Source: Rhizobium terrae (GTDB taxonomy: Bacteria > Pseudomonadota > Alphaproteobacteria > Rhizobiales > Rhizobiaceae). From it: 64,000 bases of DNA. This document shows positions 42,370-51,635 of the stretch, piece by piece. The stretch covers positions 124,001 to 188,000 of the forward strand of contig NZ_QJKM01000009.1 in NCBI RefSeq assembly GCF_003425685.1. Reading direction: 5' to 3'. Below the pieces are notes generated by a model that was not told the origin of the DNA, searched no databases, and saw only the letters and a list, made by a program, of their open reading frames with translations. The position numbers and the translations under genes were made by a program. Positions within the stretch are counted from its first letter, which is position 1. Each line of letters opens with the position of its first letter.

Positions 42370-42772
42370 TTATCAGGGGGAACGGGGGCGTCAATCGGCT
42401 TGATGCTGCGCGGACACGGGGGAGCGAGGTCACGCGAAGGAGAGAGCGATGCTTTCACCTAAAGATGTGGATGCATTGGATTTCAATCTTGACTAGAAAT
42501 CGTTCCAATGCGACGTTCGCTCAATTCAGGCTGTCAGGCCTTTGTGGTCCTGCCGTCCGGTCGAACGGAAAGCTTGGCAGGGCGGCGGTGGAGATATGAA
42601 GACGTACGGGGAGATATGCAGGCAGGGGATGCGCAGGACCCATAACGTTGAAAGCCTCGCCCACGGCAATCGGGACGAGGACAGGTCGAGTCCGAGCAAA
42701 AACTTATCGCCGGCAGTCCGCACGCATGGCTTGGCCGATCGGCTGCGGACATCGCCGTTGCTGTAGCCGTTC
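42370..42772. other. Gene-poor stretch between the aminotransferase and nolR
   Basis: I see no supportable gene here. An imperfect hairpin lies at 42473-42511 (GCATTGGA and TCCAATGC arms). A 15-codon frame at 42449-42496 with AAGGAG before its ATG is noted but not called. Other open frames on both strands have no ribosome-binding site. Confidence 0.5.
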
Positions 42773-43093
42773 TCAGGCGGCGACGGATTTCTTCTGAGCC
42801 GGGGCGCAGTAGATCTCTTCCAAGGTCTCGAGCACCTTCAGGACCGATTCCGATGAGCTGGAGTAATAGATGGTCTGGGCATCGCGCCGGGTCTTGACCA
42901 GTTTTTGCGCACGCAGCTTGGAAAGATGCTGCGAGAGAGCCGACTGGCTGAGGCCGACCTGCGAAGCGAGGGCGCCGACCGCGACCTCACCTCTGACCAG
43001 GCAGCAGAGGATCATCAGCCGCTTGGGGTTGGCCATCGCAGACAACAGGCCTGCTGCTGCGTTGGAGTGCTCGGATAGTGCCATCGTGTCCAT
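42773..43093 (-). CDS. nolR: NolR-type ArsR-family repressor
   Basis: The 106-residue winged-HTH protein closely follows rhizobial NolR: AMANPKRLMILCCLVRGEVAV, VGLSQSALSQHLSKLRAQKL and TRRDAQTIYYSSSSESVLKVL. NolR represses nodulation, motility and exopolysaccharide genes and its own gene. It lacks the metal-binding cysteine box of ArsR sensors. A site that fits the NolR consensus lies about 90-105 bases upstream. Family members also occur in non-symbiotic Rhizobiaceae, so presence alone does not prove a symbiont. Confidence 0.9.
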   Translation of the reverse strand: MDTMALSEHSNAAAGLLSAMANPKRLMILCCLVRGEVAVGALASQVGLSQSALSQHLSKLRAQKLVKTRRDAQTIYYSSSSESVLKVLETLEEIYCAPAQKKSVAA

Positions 43094-43181
43094 CAGCTAC
43101 AATTCCCCTCGTATTCCAAAGCGGCCCCGCTTAAAAATCACCCTTTGTCCTAAGATCGAAAATTAACAAGGAGCAAAAGGG

Positions 43182-43197
43182 ATTGTATATCCCTAAA
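43182..43197 (-). promoter_or_regulatory. Candidate NolR binding site upstream of nolR
   Basis: On the minus strand TTTAG-GGATATACA-AT fits the NolR consensus (A/T)TTAG-N9-A(T/A) exactly. It lies 89-104 bases upstream of the nolR start codon and supports autorepression. Confidence 0.6.
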
Positions 43198-43212
43198 TTT
43201 CAGGTAACCCAA

Positions 43213-44022
43213 TCAACGTATTTTAGTGATGGCAAAAATATAATCAAGTACGGCCGCTGGTGACCCGGCCAGTTGATCGAATTCGTGCCTGAGTTGAAAG
43301 TCGCCGCCGATTAAGTCGATTCCGGCCCGGTCAACGCCGCCGAAGCGCCAGTTCTTCCCGTTTTCCGTGCGGATATTCGCGGCAAAGGCTTCCGCCGCTG
43401 CTGTCATATTTTTTAAATTCTCCTGCAGCTCGAACCAGTCGGACGTGATTCCCGGCTCGGGAATTATCAGGTCAGCCCCGTTCAACATGTATGCACGGCC
43501 GAATCCCCCGTTCAGGGAGGCTGCCTGCGGAGTGATTCGAAAGAAGCGGAAATCGCCGAAGTCGGCATAGAGGGCGGCCTTCGGATGCCGGTCGAGGAAG
43601 CGGCTGCGGATGCGGGCGTGTTCAGGCGTGTCACGCGCGACGCTTTCCGCAAGGCATTGCAGGGTGATGCGAGGATGGGCGAGCGGATCGCCCTTTCCGG
43701 GTTCGCCGGCAAGAAGCGAGCACCGTGGATCGGCGACGAGGCCTTTGGTGTGGCCGGAAAGGCCGGAGACGAGGATGACCGGCACGCCGTCGATGTCCGT
43801 CCCGGTCAGCGTGCGGCTGACGGAGGGAAAACCGGTCTCCGGATCGATCACCGCGAGCGCCATGTACCGGGCGCCGCGGACCAGCGTGCGGGCGAGGCGG
43901 CGTGCCTCGTCATCCGTATCGCGAAGCACTTTGGGTTTGTCGGCATCGGTCGGCTTGTCGACAATCGCCTCGGTTTCAGGCCTCTCTGTATTCGCTTCCT
44001 CAGCCGGCAATTGCTCAGCCAT
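43213..44022 (-). CDS. HugZ-like pyridoxamine 5'-phosphate oxidase-family protein
   Basis: The 269-residue product has a split-barrel flavin/haem-binding domain (ARTLVRGARYMALAVIDPETGFPSVSR, then VPVILVSGLSGHTKGLVADPRCSLLAGEPGKGDPLAHPR, each in part) and a C-terminal DUF2470-type domain from about 190 on. This two-domain layout is that of HugZ/HutZ-like haem-utilisation proteins and of plant GluTR-binding protein. The haem-ligand histidine cannot be fixed by eye. Start 44022 follows GAGGTGA. It is transcribed towards nolR, 119 bases away. Confidence 0.85.
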   Translation of the reverse strand: MAEQLPAEEANTERPETEAIVDKPTDADKPKVLRDTDDEARRLARTLVRGARYMALAVIDPETGFPSVSRTLTGTDIDGVPVILVSGLSGHTKGLVADPRCSLLAGEPGKGDPLAHPRITLQCLAESVARDTPEHARIRSRFLDRHPKAALYADFGDFRFFRITPQAASLNGGFGRAYMLNGADLIIPEPGITSDWFELQENLKNMTAAAEAFAANIRTENGKNWRFGGVDRAGIDLIGGDFQLRHEFDQLAGSPAAVLDYIFAITKIR

Positions 44023-44124
44023 GTCGTCACCTCGTCGCGACCGGACGGCTGCGCGGCCGGCCCGGGCACGACATAACATCTGTGATGTCCAAGTGAAAGC
44101 CGACTTGGCGTCTCAAGTTTGAAT

Positions 44125-45210
44125 TCAGCCGTCGCGGCGGCGGTGACGCGTCAGCCCGGCGATCACGTCGTCGGCGGATATCGTGCCGACGATCGCGCCG
44201 TTGTCGACGACGCCGATGGCGCCCGGCTGGCGGGAGAGGGCATCGAGGATATCGATGAGCGGCGTCGTTGTCAGCGCCGTTCCCGATACGGCGGAGGCGC
44301 CGGCGGCCCCGCTGACACCCGGCCGCATCACGTCGCTTGCCGTCAGCATGGTGATCGGGTTCATGTGTTGCACGAAATCGGCGACATATTGATCCGCCGG
44401 GGCGCGGACGATCTCCTGCGGCGTGCCGCACTGGATGATGCGGCCGCCTTCCATGATGGCGATGCGGTTGCCGATGCGGAAGGCCTCGTCGAGATCGTGG
44501 CTGACGAAGAGGATGGTCTTCTTCAGCCGCCGCTGGAACTCGAGAAGCTCATCCTGCAGACGCGTGCGGATCAGCGGATCCAGCGCGGAAAACGGCTCGT
44601 CCATCAAAAGGATCGGCGCGCCAGTCGCAAAGGCGCGGGCAAGGCCGACGCGCTGCTGCATCCCGCCTGACAGTTCGCCCACCTTGCGGCCGGCCCATTT
44701 CGTCAGGTTCACCAGTTCGAGCTGTTCTCCGACGCGGCTCTTGCGCTCGGCCTCGGAAACGCCGGCAAGCTCTAGGCCGAAACCGACGTTTTCGGCGACG
44801 GTGCGCCAGGGCAGCAGGCCGAACTGCTGGAAGACCATGGAAACCGTGTGCATGCGCAGGTCGCGCAGCAGCTTGGGGCTCGCCTTATAGGGATCGACGG
44901 GGCCGGAAGGGGTGGCGACGCGGACGGCGCCGCGCACGACCGGCGCCAGGCCGTTGACGGCACGCAGCAGGGTCGACTTGCCGGAGCCGGAAAGGCCCAT
45001 GAGAACCAGGATCTCGCCCTCGTGGATGGTGAGCGCGGCATTGGCGACACCGAGCACGATGCCGGTGGCCGCGCTGATCTCGTCGCGTGTCCTGCCTTGA
45101 TCAACGAGCGGGAGAGCGCGTTCCGGATGATCGCCGAAGATGATATCGACGCGGTCGAAAACCACGCAGTCCGTCTTCTGTTCCGTCTGTTCTGTCATTG
45201 TCATGCTCAT
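44125..45210 (-). CDS. choV: Choline/betaine ABC transporter ATP-binding protein
   Basis: The 361-residue ATPase belongs to the ProV/OpuA group. Residues 1-60 form the typical N-terminal extension; Walker A is GLSGSGKST, the signature LSGGMQQRVGLARA and Walker B ILLMDEPFSALDPL. The C-terminal 60 residues resemble part of a CBS domain. It powers choline import with ChoW and ChoX. The start ATG at 45210 overlaps the choW stop by four bases (ATGA) and follows GGGAG. Confidence 0.93.
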   Translation of the reverse strand: MSMTMTEQTEQKTDCVVFDRVDIIFGDHPERALPLVDQGRTRDEISAATGIVLGVANAALTIHEGEILVLMGLSGSGKSTLLRAVNGLAPVVRGAVRVATPSGPVDPYKASPKLLRDLRMHTVSMVFQQFGLLPWRTVAENVGFGLELAGVSEAERKSRVGEQLELVNLTKWAGRKVGELSGGMQQRVGLARAFATGAPILLMDEPFSALDPLIRTRLQDELLEFQRRLKKTILFVSHDLDEAFRIGNRIAIMEGGRIIQCGTPQEIVRAPADQYVADFVQHMNPITMLTASDVMRPGVSGAAGASAVSGTALTTTPLIDILDALSRQPGAIGVVDNGAIVGTISADDVIAGLTRHRRRDG

Positions 45211-46073
45211 GCGCCGTCTCCCGTCGAGGTGCGGAACATCCGGTCGAGAATGATCGCCAGGATGACGATGCAGAGGCCGGCCTCGAAGCCGCGGGCGATA
45301 TTGACGGTGTTCAGCGCCCGCACGACCGGCACACCGAGGCCGTTGGCGCCGACGAGGGCTGCGATCACGACCATCGACAGGGACAGCATGATCGTCTGGG
45401 TGAGGCCGGCCATGATCTGCGGCATGGCGAAGGGCAGCTCGACCTTGCGCAGCACCTGCGCTGGCGTCGCGCCGAAGGCGACGGCGGCTTCGACAAGCGC
45501 GCCGGGCGTCGAGATGATGCCGAGGCGCGTCAACCGGATCGGCGCGGGAATGGCGAAGATGACCGTGGCGATCAGGCCCGGCACCATGCCGAGCCCGAAG
45601 AGGATCAACGCCGGGATGAGATAGACGAAGGTGGGGATGGTCTGCATGAGGTCGAGGATCGGCCGCATGATCTCGTAGATCCAGGCGCGGCGCGCGGCGA
45701 GGATGCCGAGCGGCACGCCGACCGCCATGCTGACGGCGGTGGACGCCAGCACAAGCGCCAGCGTCTCGGTCGTCTCCTTCCAGTAGCCCTGGTTGTAGAT
45801 GACGAGCAGTCCAAGACAGGTGAAGAGCGCGATGCCGATCGACCGGCGAAGCCAGAAGGCGAGTGCGGTGAAGAGTGCAATCAGGACATAGGCGTTCGGC
45901 CATTGCAGCACGAAGAGCATCGCGTTGATGACCGCCGAGAGGATGGCGGCCAGGCGATCGAAGAACCAGTCGGCATTGGCGGTCAGCCAGTCGACGCATG
46001 TTTTCGCCCAAAAGCCGAGGCGCAACTTGCCATCGGGATCAATGAGCCATTCGGGAAACCAGTTCACGTCCAT
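45207..46073 (-). CDS. choW: Choline/betaine ABC transporter permease
   Basis: The 288-residue membrane protein has six to seven helices and the binding-protein-dependent transport signature (the EAA loop lies near VEAAVAFGATPAQVLRKVELPFAMPQI). It opens with MDVNWFPEWLIDP, like ProW/ChoW. It forms the inner-membrane channel for choline import. It is translationally coupled to choV. Confidence 0.94.
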   Translation of the reverse strand: MDVNWFPEWLIDPDGKLRLGFWAKTCVDWLTANADWFFDRLAAILSAVINAMLFVLQWPNAYVLIALFTALAFWLRRSIGIALFTCLGLLVIYNQGYWKETTETLALVLASTAVSMAVGVPLGILAARRAWIYEIMRPILDLMQTIPTFVYLIPALILFGLGMVPGLIATVIFAIPAPIRLTRLGIISTPGALVEAAVAFGATPAQVLRKVELPFAMPQIMAGLTQTIMLSLSMVVIAALVGANGLGVPVVRALNTVNIARGFEAGLCIVILAIILDRMFRTSTGDGA

Positions 46074-46147
46074 GTCTGCCTGATCTGGAGGAAGTTATCG
46101 CGCCGGGGACAACGCATGAATTCCAGGTACTTGCTGGCTGCCGCCAT

Positions 46148-46171
46148 CTCCTCCCCGCAGACGGGGAGGAG
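46148..46171. repeat. Palindromic element between choX and choW
   Basis: Perfect 10-bp arms (CTCCTCCCCG and CGGGGAGGAG) with a four-base loop lie in the 243-base choX-choW gap. A stable hairpin here may lower choWV expression or protect the choX mRNA 3' end, since binding proteins are usually made in excess. Confidence 0.65.
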
Positions 46172-46316
46172 GGGTGTGCCGCATGGCCTCCTGTCCCTCT
46201 CTCCCCAAATACGGCAGCCGGACGGGGCGGGACACGGCGGCTTTCCCGCAGTCGGTTACCGAGCGAAGCGAGTACGGGATTGGGAGCCGGAAGCCCGCTG
46301 CCCATCCGATCGGTTC

Positions 46317-47270
46317 TTACAGCCCGAGCTTGGACTTGACGGCGGCAAGGCCGGGCTTGCCGTCCTTGGTGGTGACGCCGGCGAGCCAGGGGTCGATCGC
46401 CGCGCCGTTCTTCTTCAGCCACTTGGTGGCGGCGGTCTCCGGCTCGTCCCCGTCGTTCAGGATGCCGCCCATGACCTGGTTCTCCATCGAGAGCGAGAAC
46501 TTCAGGTTCTTGATGAAGGCGCCGACATTGGGGCATTCCTGGGTGAAGCCGGCGCGCACATTGGTATAGACTTCGGCGCCGCCGAAATTCGGGCCGAAGA
46601 TATCGTCGCCGCCGGAGAGATAGGTCAGCTTGAAGTTGCTGTTCATCGGATGCGGTTCCCAGCCGAGGAAGACGACCGGCTCGCCGGCCTTGTCGGCGCG
46701 GGCCACCTGGGCGAGCATGCCCTGTTCGGAGGATTCCACCACTTCGAAGCCCTTGAGGCCGAAGGTATTCTTCTCGACCATGCCGAGGATCAAGCGGTTG
46801 CCGTCATTGCCGGGCTCGATGCCGTAGATCTTGCCGGCGAGCTTGTCCTTCTTCGCGGCGATATCCTTGAAATCCTTGATGCCGAGTTCAGCGCCCTTGG
46901 CGTTGGTGGCGAGCGTGTATTTGGCGCCGACGAGGTTCGGGCCGAAGGATTCGACCGATTTGTCGGTCAGATAAGGGCGCACGTCCGCTTCCTGGGTCGG
47001 CATCCAGTTGCCGAGGAATATGTCGATATCCTTGTTCTTGAGCGAACTGTAGGTGACCGGAACCGAGAGGACCTTGACGTCGGTCTGGTAACCGAGCGCC
47101 TTCAGGATGACACTTGCGGTGGCGGTGGTGGCGGTGATGTCCGTCCAGCCGACATCGGAGAAGCGGACCGTTCCGCAGGCCTCGGGTTCGGCGGCGGAGG
47201 CGCCGGTCGCCAGCACCAGCACGGAGGCTGCGGCGGCAAGCATTGTCTTCAGCGAGGTGGTGATGCGCAT
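46317..47270 (-). CDS. choX: Choline-binding periplasmic protein
   Basis: The 317-residue product has a signal peptide (residues 1-26, ASAAEPE) and the ChoX/ProX fold: VRFSDVGWTDITATTATASVIL, LGNWMPTQEADVRP and FLGWEPHPMNSNF supply the aromatic residues that form the choline-binding cage. It delivers choline to ChoW-ChoV, feeding glycine betaine synthesis for osmoprotection or growth. GGGAG lies six bases before the ATG. The betaine biosynthesis genes betIBA are not in the window. Confidence 0.94.
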   Translation of the reverse strand: MRITTSLKTMLAAAASVLVLATGASAAEPEACGTVRFSDVGWTDITATTATASVILKALGYQTDVKVLSVPVTYSSLKNKDIDIFLGNWMPTQEADVRPYLTDKSVESFGPNLVGAKYTLATNAKGAELGIKDFKDIAAKKDKLAGKIYGIEPGNDGNRLILGMVEKNTFGLKGFEVVESSEQGMLAQVARADKAGEPVVFLGWEPHPMNSNFKLTYLSGGDDIFGPNFGGAEVYTNVRAGFTQECPNVGAFIKNLKFSLSMENQVMGGILNDGDEPETAATKWLKKNGAAIDPWLAGVTTKDGKPGLAAVKSKLGL

Positions 47271-47461
47271 GAGTTGCTCCCGTTTTTATGTTCCCGCCAT
47301 TATCAATATATGCTGAAGCGAGGCAAGCATGCGCATTCGCGGCGGAAACTTGGGTGCATTTGCGACATTTGTGACACGGCCGGAAACCGACACGTGCAGT
47401 TTCCTGTGATTTCCGGCGATGCCCGCTTTTCTCGAATCCCGATTCTGACCAGAAGCAGGAC

Positions 47462-48043
47462 ATGGCCAAGCTTTACTTTCATTATGCGACGATGAATGCC
47501 GGCAAGTCGACCATGCTCTTGCAGGCCTCCTACAACTATCGGGAACGGGGCATGCGCACCGCGATCTTCATCGCGGCGCTGGACGACCGGGCAGGGCAGG
47601 GACGCGTCGCCTCGCGCATCGGGCTCTCCTCGGATGCGATTCCCTTCGGGCCGGAAGACGATCTCTTCTCGGCGATCGAAGAGATGCACGGGCAGGAACC
47701 GATCGCCTGCGTCTTCGTCGACGAGGCGCAGTTCCTGACGCCCGAACAGGTCTGGCAGCTCGCCCGCGTCTGCGACCGGGTGGGCATTCCGGTAATGACC
47801 TACGGGCTCAGAACCGATTTCCAGGGCAAGCTCTTTCCCGGTTCGCTGGAACTGCTGGCGATCGCCGACGAGCTGCGCGAGGTGCGTACCATCTGTTTCT
47901 GCGGCCGCAAGGCGACGATGGTCGTCCGGCTGGATGCCGGAGGCGAACTGGTGCGGCAGGGCGCCCAGGTGGAAGTGGGCGGCAACGAGAAATACGTCTC
48001 GCTCTGCCGGCGGCACTGGGAGGACCGGATGCGCTGCGACTGA
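47462..48043 (+). CDS. tdk: Thymidine kinase
   Basis: The 193-residue type II thymidine kinase salvages thymidine to dTMP. It has the P-loop ATMNAGKSTMLLQ (about 8-20), the catalytic VFVDEAQFL with the base glutamate, and a zinc ribbon with FCGRKA and SLCRRHW cysteines. Length and domain plan match E. coli Tdk (205). It is divergent from choX and stands alone. Confidence 0.96.
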   Translation: MAKLYFHYATMNAGKSTMLLQASYNYRERGMRTAIFIAALDDRAGQGRVASRIGLSSDAIPFGPEDDLFSAIEEMHGQEPIACVFVDEAQFLTPEQVWQLARVCDRVGIPVMTYGLRTDFQGKLFPGSLELLAIADELREVRTICFCGRKATMVVRLDAGGELVRQGAQVEVGGNEKYVSLCRRHWEDRMRCD

Positions 48044-48192
48044 AGGATCCGTCAATCCTTCGTTGACCATGTGAGACGGAAAGCCGCGGCGCCCGCCCAA
48101 AATTGACACTGGTCAAAGCTGGCGGGGAGGATGATATCTAAACAGGAGCCGAAACGCCCCGACGGGGCGTCGCTTCCTTGAGGGACTCCCGC

Positions 48193-48642
48193 ATGCGCAA
48201 GACCGCCAAACGGACTTTCTGCCTCGCCGCCAGCCTGGCCCTTTTTGCCCTGCCGGCATTGGGGGCCGAGATCGAAGTGAAGATGCTCAACAAAGGCAGC
48301 GATGGCCAGGCAATGGTCTTCGAGCCGGCGGCCGTCAAGGTGCAGCCCGGCGACACCATCAGGTTCGTGCCCACCGACAAGGGGCATGACGTCGTGTCGA
48401 TGCCGGGGCTGCTGCCGGAAGGCGTCGCGGAGATCAAGGGCAAGATCAGCCAGGAGGTTACCTTCACCGCGGACAAGCCGGGTGCCTATGTCTTCAAATG
48501 CACGCCGCATTTCGGCATGGGGATGGTGGCGCTGGTCGTGGTCGGCGATGCGCCGGCCAATCTTGCCGCGGTCAAGGACGCCAAGATGCCGAAGATGGCC
48601 AAGGATCGCCTGACGGCGGAACTCGCCAAGCTGGGCCTATAA
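48193..48642 (+). CDS. Pseudoazurin
   Basis: The 149-residue type I copper protein has a signal peptide (residues 1-25) and the ligand set H65 (KGHDV), C103, H106 and M111 ([10 protein letters not shown]), spaced as in pseudoazurin. It carries electrons to copper nitrite reductase or nitrous oxide reductase in the periplasm; no such gene is in the window, so its partner lies elsewhere. I use ATG 48193 at the signal peptide. A TTG five codons upstream is in frame but unneeded. Confidence 0.93.
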   Translation: MRKTAKRTFCLAASLALFALPALGAEIEVKMLNKGSDGQAMVFEPAAVKVQPGDTIRFVPTDKGHDVVSMPGLLPEGVAEIKGKISQEVTFTADKPGAYVFKCTPHFGMGMVALVVVGDAPANLAAVKDAKMPKMAKDRLTAELAKLGL

Positions 48643-48739
48643 GTTTCCGGCCGCACGGCTTGCATTACCATGGCATAAATCCGCAGCGGCGTTATGCTTG
48701 TCTCGACGCGAAAGCGGGTGACGGGAAACCAGGTGGCGG

Positions 48740-49699
48740 ATGTCCCAGGCATTCGACAATGAGATGGAGCGGATCGGCGGAGCGCTGAAGGCGATGCGCG
48801 AGGCATGTTCCGCAGCCGCCGCCATGCTTCACAACGTTGCACGCGAGCTTGACCTTCCGCAGGAGGCGCTGCTCGACGCTGAGGAAAAACGGCTGCAGGC
48901 GGAGATGCCCGAACGGCAGGCGATCGAGGCGGCGATGGCGCGGCTCGTTGAGGGCGTGGCCGCGGAGACCGGCACCCGCAAGGCGCAATTCGATAATCGA
49001 GAACTGCCGACACGCGGCGAGAGGCTGATCGGCTTCATCTCGAAGACCGCGATGCGCCGCCGCCAGCAGGCGCGCTGGCGGGACGGGGCGGCGCTCCGGA
49101 AGATCGAGGAACTGTTGCGGCGGGCTGACCGCCTCATCGGGCTCGCCAGCGAGGAACGGGCGCTTCTGGTGGTTGAGCGCAAGGAAAGCGAGAACGATCT
49201 CGTGGCCTTCATCGACCATAGGCCTGAGGTCGTCCAAAAGCTGTGCGGCGAGAATGGCGAGGCGATGAAGGGCGTCGAGGCGACGCGCCGCATGGGACGG
49301 GCTGTGGCGATTTTCCAGACGTTCGTCGATGCCTTGAACGTGCGCGTCGCGACCTGCAACATTCTCCTTCACAAGCTGACGGCGGATGCAGAAGACCTGC
49401 TCATCCTCTATCAGGTCGTCGCAGAGGCGGGACGGCATGATAGAAGTCTGAAAGCGGATGATTTTCCGAACCTTTCTTCGGAAATAACGCGTTTTGCGAA
49501 CGGCATGCTGACGATCCATGGCCTCGACCGGCGCAGGCAGCGGGCCGACCAGGCCTTCGCAGAAAGGTTCCCTGCCGAGGTGGCAACGGGCTCGACCGTC
49601 GAGGTGGAACCGATCAAGGGCCGTTTTCGGTTGCCGCCGGGCTCCGGCTTCGGGGTTCGTACGGTCCTGAAGGAGGCTTCCGACCGGCTGGGTCTGTGA
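48740..49699 (+). CDS. Hypothetical alpha-helical protein
   Basis: The 319-residue product is not recognised. It is almost wholly helical and rich in Ala, Arg and Glu, with likely coiled coils near LPQEALLDAEEKRLQAEMPE and RKIEELLRRADRLIGLASEE; the C-terminal 30 residues are Gly/Pro-rich. No membrane helix or signal peptide is seen. The layout faintly recalls TelA-type proteins, which I cannot support. Start ATG 48740 follows AGGTGGCGG. It lies between pseudoazurin and the DUF2333 gene on the same strand. Confidence 0.75.
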   Translation: MSQAFDNEMERIGGALKAMREACSAAAAMLHNVARELDLPQEALLDAEEKRLQAEMPERQAIEAAMARLVEGVAAETGTRKAQFDNRELPTRGERLIGFISKTAMRRRQQARWRDGAALRKIEELLRRADRLIGLASEERALLVVERKESENDLVAFIDHRPEVVQKLCGENGEAMKGVEATRRMGRAVAIFQTFVDALNVRVATCNILLHKLTADAEDLLILYQVVAEAGRHDRSLKADDFPNLSSEITRFANGMLTIHGLDRRRQRADQAFAERFPAEVATGSTVEVEPIKGRFRLPPGSGFGVRTVLKEASDRLGL

Positions 49700-49930
49700 G
49701 GAGATCTTCGCGATCCGGCGGCTGCATGCGGCATTCCCTCCAAGGCGGTCGGCGTCGGCGCGGCGCGGAGATGTGCGGCCGGCAGGTGGCCGTTGCCGAT
49801 CCCTCGTGAGCGGCGTATTGCGATTCTTTTTCCGATGGTTGCGGCGAAACGCTGCGGCCGGTTGTGATCGGCGCGCCGAACACATATGTGTGAGGCGGAC
49901 CAATCCGATGCCGCCCACAAGGAGACAGCG

Positions 49931-51094
49931 ATGCTCGACCGAATTACCGCCTTCTTCCAGATGATCGGCAATGCCGTCGGGAGAGGGATGGGCCTGCTTA
50001 TCGCCTGGCTCGTCTGGCCCTTCATGGCGGCGCATGGCTGGTACGGCCGGCGTCACTGGATGGTGAAGGGGCCGATCCTCGCGTTGCTCGTGCTGCTTCT
50101 GGCGCTTTACGGCTACTTCTTCGTCCAGACCCAGGTCTGGACCGGCTTCAATCCGAACTTCGTCGACAGCTATCGCTGGTCGCAACGCACCGTGCCGGCC
50201 GGCCAGGAACTGTCGGGCATAGCGGCGCCGGCCGGTGGCAATGCCCCGCCTGCGACGGCTGGAACGAACGCCGGCGCACGGCAATGCCAGTCTTCGGCCA
50301 TCGTCGATGCCGCCGCCGATCTCACCGACATGAACGTCAACCAGAATGCCTGGATCTCGTCGATGCTGCTCTACCGGCTCGGTTTCTTCGGCATCGACTG
50401 GGACCACACGCCGTTTCTCGACAACAAGGCCTCGTTCCAGCGCGGCGTCAACCAGGCCGTCAGGCGGACGGCGACCGAACTGGTGGATTCACTCGGCCGC
50501 GTACGCGGTACGTCGGGCATCAACAACAATCTGCAGGACGCGCGCGGAAATCTGCAGTTCGATGAGTATTCCTGGTATTTCGGCCTCGATCCGTTCGGCT
50601 TCAAGACGCCGACGCCGGCCTATTACCGCACTGCGATCGAGAAGCTCAGAGCCTTCAACGCCGATCTTTCAACCTGCGCCGCGACCTTCGACAGCCGTGC
50701 CGACAACCTGATCCAGTTCGTCGACCGGATCGCCAACGATCTTGGCGGGACGGCGGCGATCCTGCGCGAGCGTTCGGAAAACAACAGCGCCGGCTGGTTC
50801 GATACGCGCGCCGACGACCGCTTCTGGTTCGCCTATGGCCAGCTCTACGGCTACTACGCGGTGCTTTCCGGCGCCGGCGCCGACTTTTCCCAGGTGATCC
50901 GCGAGCGCAATCTCGGTCAGATCTGGAACGAGACGCTTGCCCGGTTCAAGGCGGCGCTGAACGTCCAGCCGGCGATCGTTTCCAACGGCCGCGAAGACGG
51001 CCTCATCATGCCGAGCCACCTGGCGGTGATGGGTTTCCACACGCTGATGGTGCGTTCGAACCTGGTAGAAGTGCGCTCGGTGCTGGACCGGTAG
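49931..51094 (+). CDS. DUF2333-family membrane-anchored protein
   Basis: The 387-residue product has one N-terminal membrane helix (about 46-66, GPILALLVLLLALYGYFFV) and a large periplasmic domain with VNQNAWISSMLLYRLGFFGIDWDHTPFLDNKASFQRGVNQ (in part), the DUF2333 hallmark. The role is unknown. A Gly/Ala/Pro-rich linker (about 96-118) follows the anchor. GGAGA precedes the ATG. In alphaproteobacteria it is widely kept as a single gene. Confidence 0.88.
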   Translation: MLDRITAFFQMIGNAVGRGMGLLIAWLVWPFMAAHGWYGRRHWMVKGPILALLVLLLALYGYFFVQTQVWTGFNPNFVDSYRWSQRTVPAGQELSGIAAPAGGNAPPATAGTNAGARQCQSSAIVDAAADLTDMNVNQNAWISSMLLYRLGFFGIDWDHTPFLDNKASFQRGVNQAVRRTATELVDSLGRVRGTSGINNNLQDARGNLQFDEYSWYFGLDPFGFKTPTPAYYRTAIEKLRAFNADLSTCAATFDSRADNLIQFVDRIANDLGGTAAILRERSENNSAGWFDTRADDRFWFAYGQLYGYYAVLSGAGADFSQVIRERNLGQIWNETLARFKAALNVQPAIVSNGREDGLIMPSHLAVMGFHTLMVRSNLVEVRSVLDR

Positions 51095-51137
51095 AACGGT
51101 TTCGTCCAGGCCGGAAACGCTCCGGGCGCCGGGCCGA

Positions 51138-51599
51138 TCAGATGTCCTTCTCGTCGATGAAGAAGGTCACCACAGGGTTCTGGGCGAAAAACTCGTAGGT
51201 AATGCCGACGACTTCGCCGCCGGTACCCGGCTTGTCGCGAAATTTTCCCACGGAGCGGACATACTTGTAGTCTTCGTCATCGGCCCTGACGCGGTAGATG
51301 CTGTGATAGGTCAGGCGCTGCTGGCTGGCGCGCTCATAGATCTGCATGAGGACCGGCATGTCTTCCGGATGAATGCGCGAGGTGATGGCTACCAGATCCA
51401 GCGGGCCTTTCTTCGGTTGTAGGCCGAAGATGTGGCAGACGTCCTCGGTCGCGAAAAAGTGCCCGGTATCCAGGTCGATCCGCCAAAAACCGTAGAACTG
51501 GAAGGCCGCGGCAAGGTCTACCACCTCGTCCGCGGAGAGCGGAATTTCGTTATACTGCGTGTTGGAGGGTTTCTCGGTGTATTGAACCCAAGGCGGCAA
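51138..51599 (-). CDS. Stand-alone PAS-domain protein
   Basis: The 153-residue product is one PAS fold: FQFYGFWRIDLDTGHFFATEDVCHIFGL, then ITSRIHPEDMPVLMQIYERA and YHSIYRVRADDEDYKYVRSVGKFRD. No output domain is attached, so it must act through a partner. It lies just downstream of the LuxR-type gene on the same strand with a 36-base gap, suggesting that the two form a signalling unit. Confidence 0.85.
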   Translation of the reverse strand: MPPWVQYTEKPSNTQYNEIPLSADEVVDLAAAFQFYGFWRIDLDTGHFFATEDVCHIFGLQPKKGPLDLVAITSRIHPEDMPVLMQIYERASQQRLTYHSIYRVRADDEDYKYVRSVGKFRDKPGTGGEVVGITYEFFAQNPVVTFFIDEKDI

Positions 51600-51635
51600 T
51601 CTTTTTCTCCCGCGGGCCGGGAGAATCGCCCGACC

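Noticed and set aside
42449..42496. 15-codon frame with AAGGAG before its ATG
   Set aside because: It has a good ribosome-binding site, but no downstream gene on that strand for 5 kb, and it overlaps an imperfect hairpin. Too short to support alone.
45211..46011. Reading frame of choV extended upstream
   Set aside because: It overlaps choW in another frame; the choV start at 45210 has a ribosome-binding site and the ATGA overlap.
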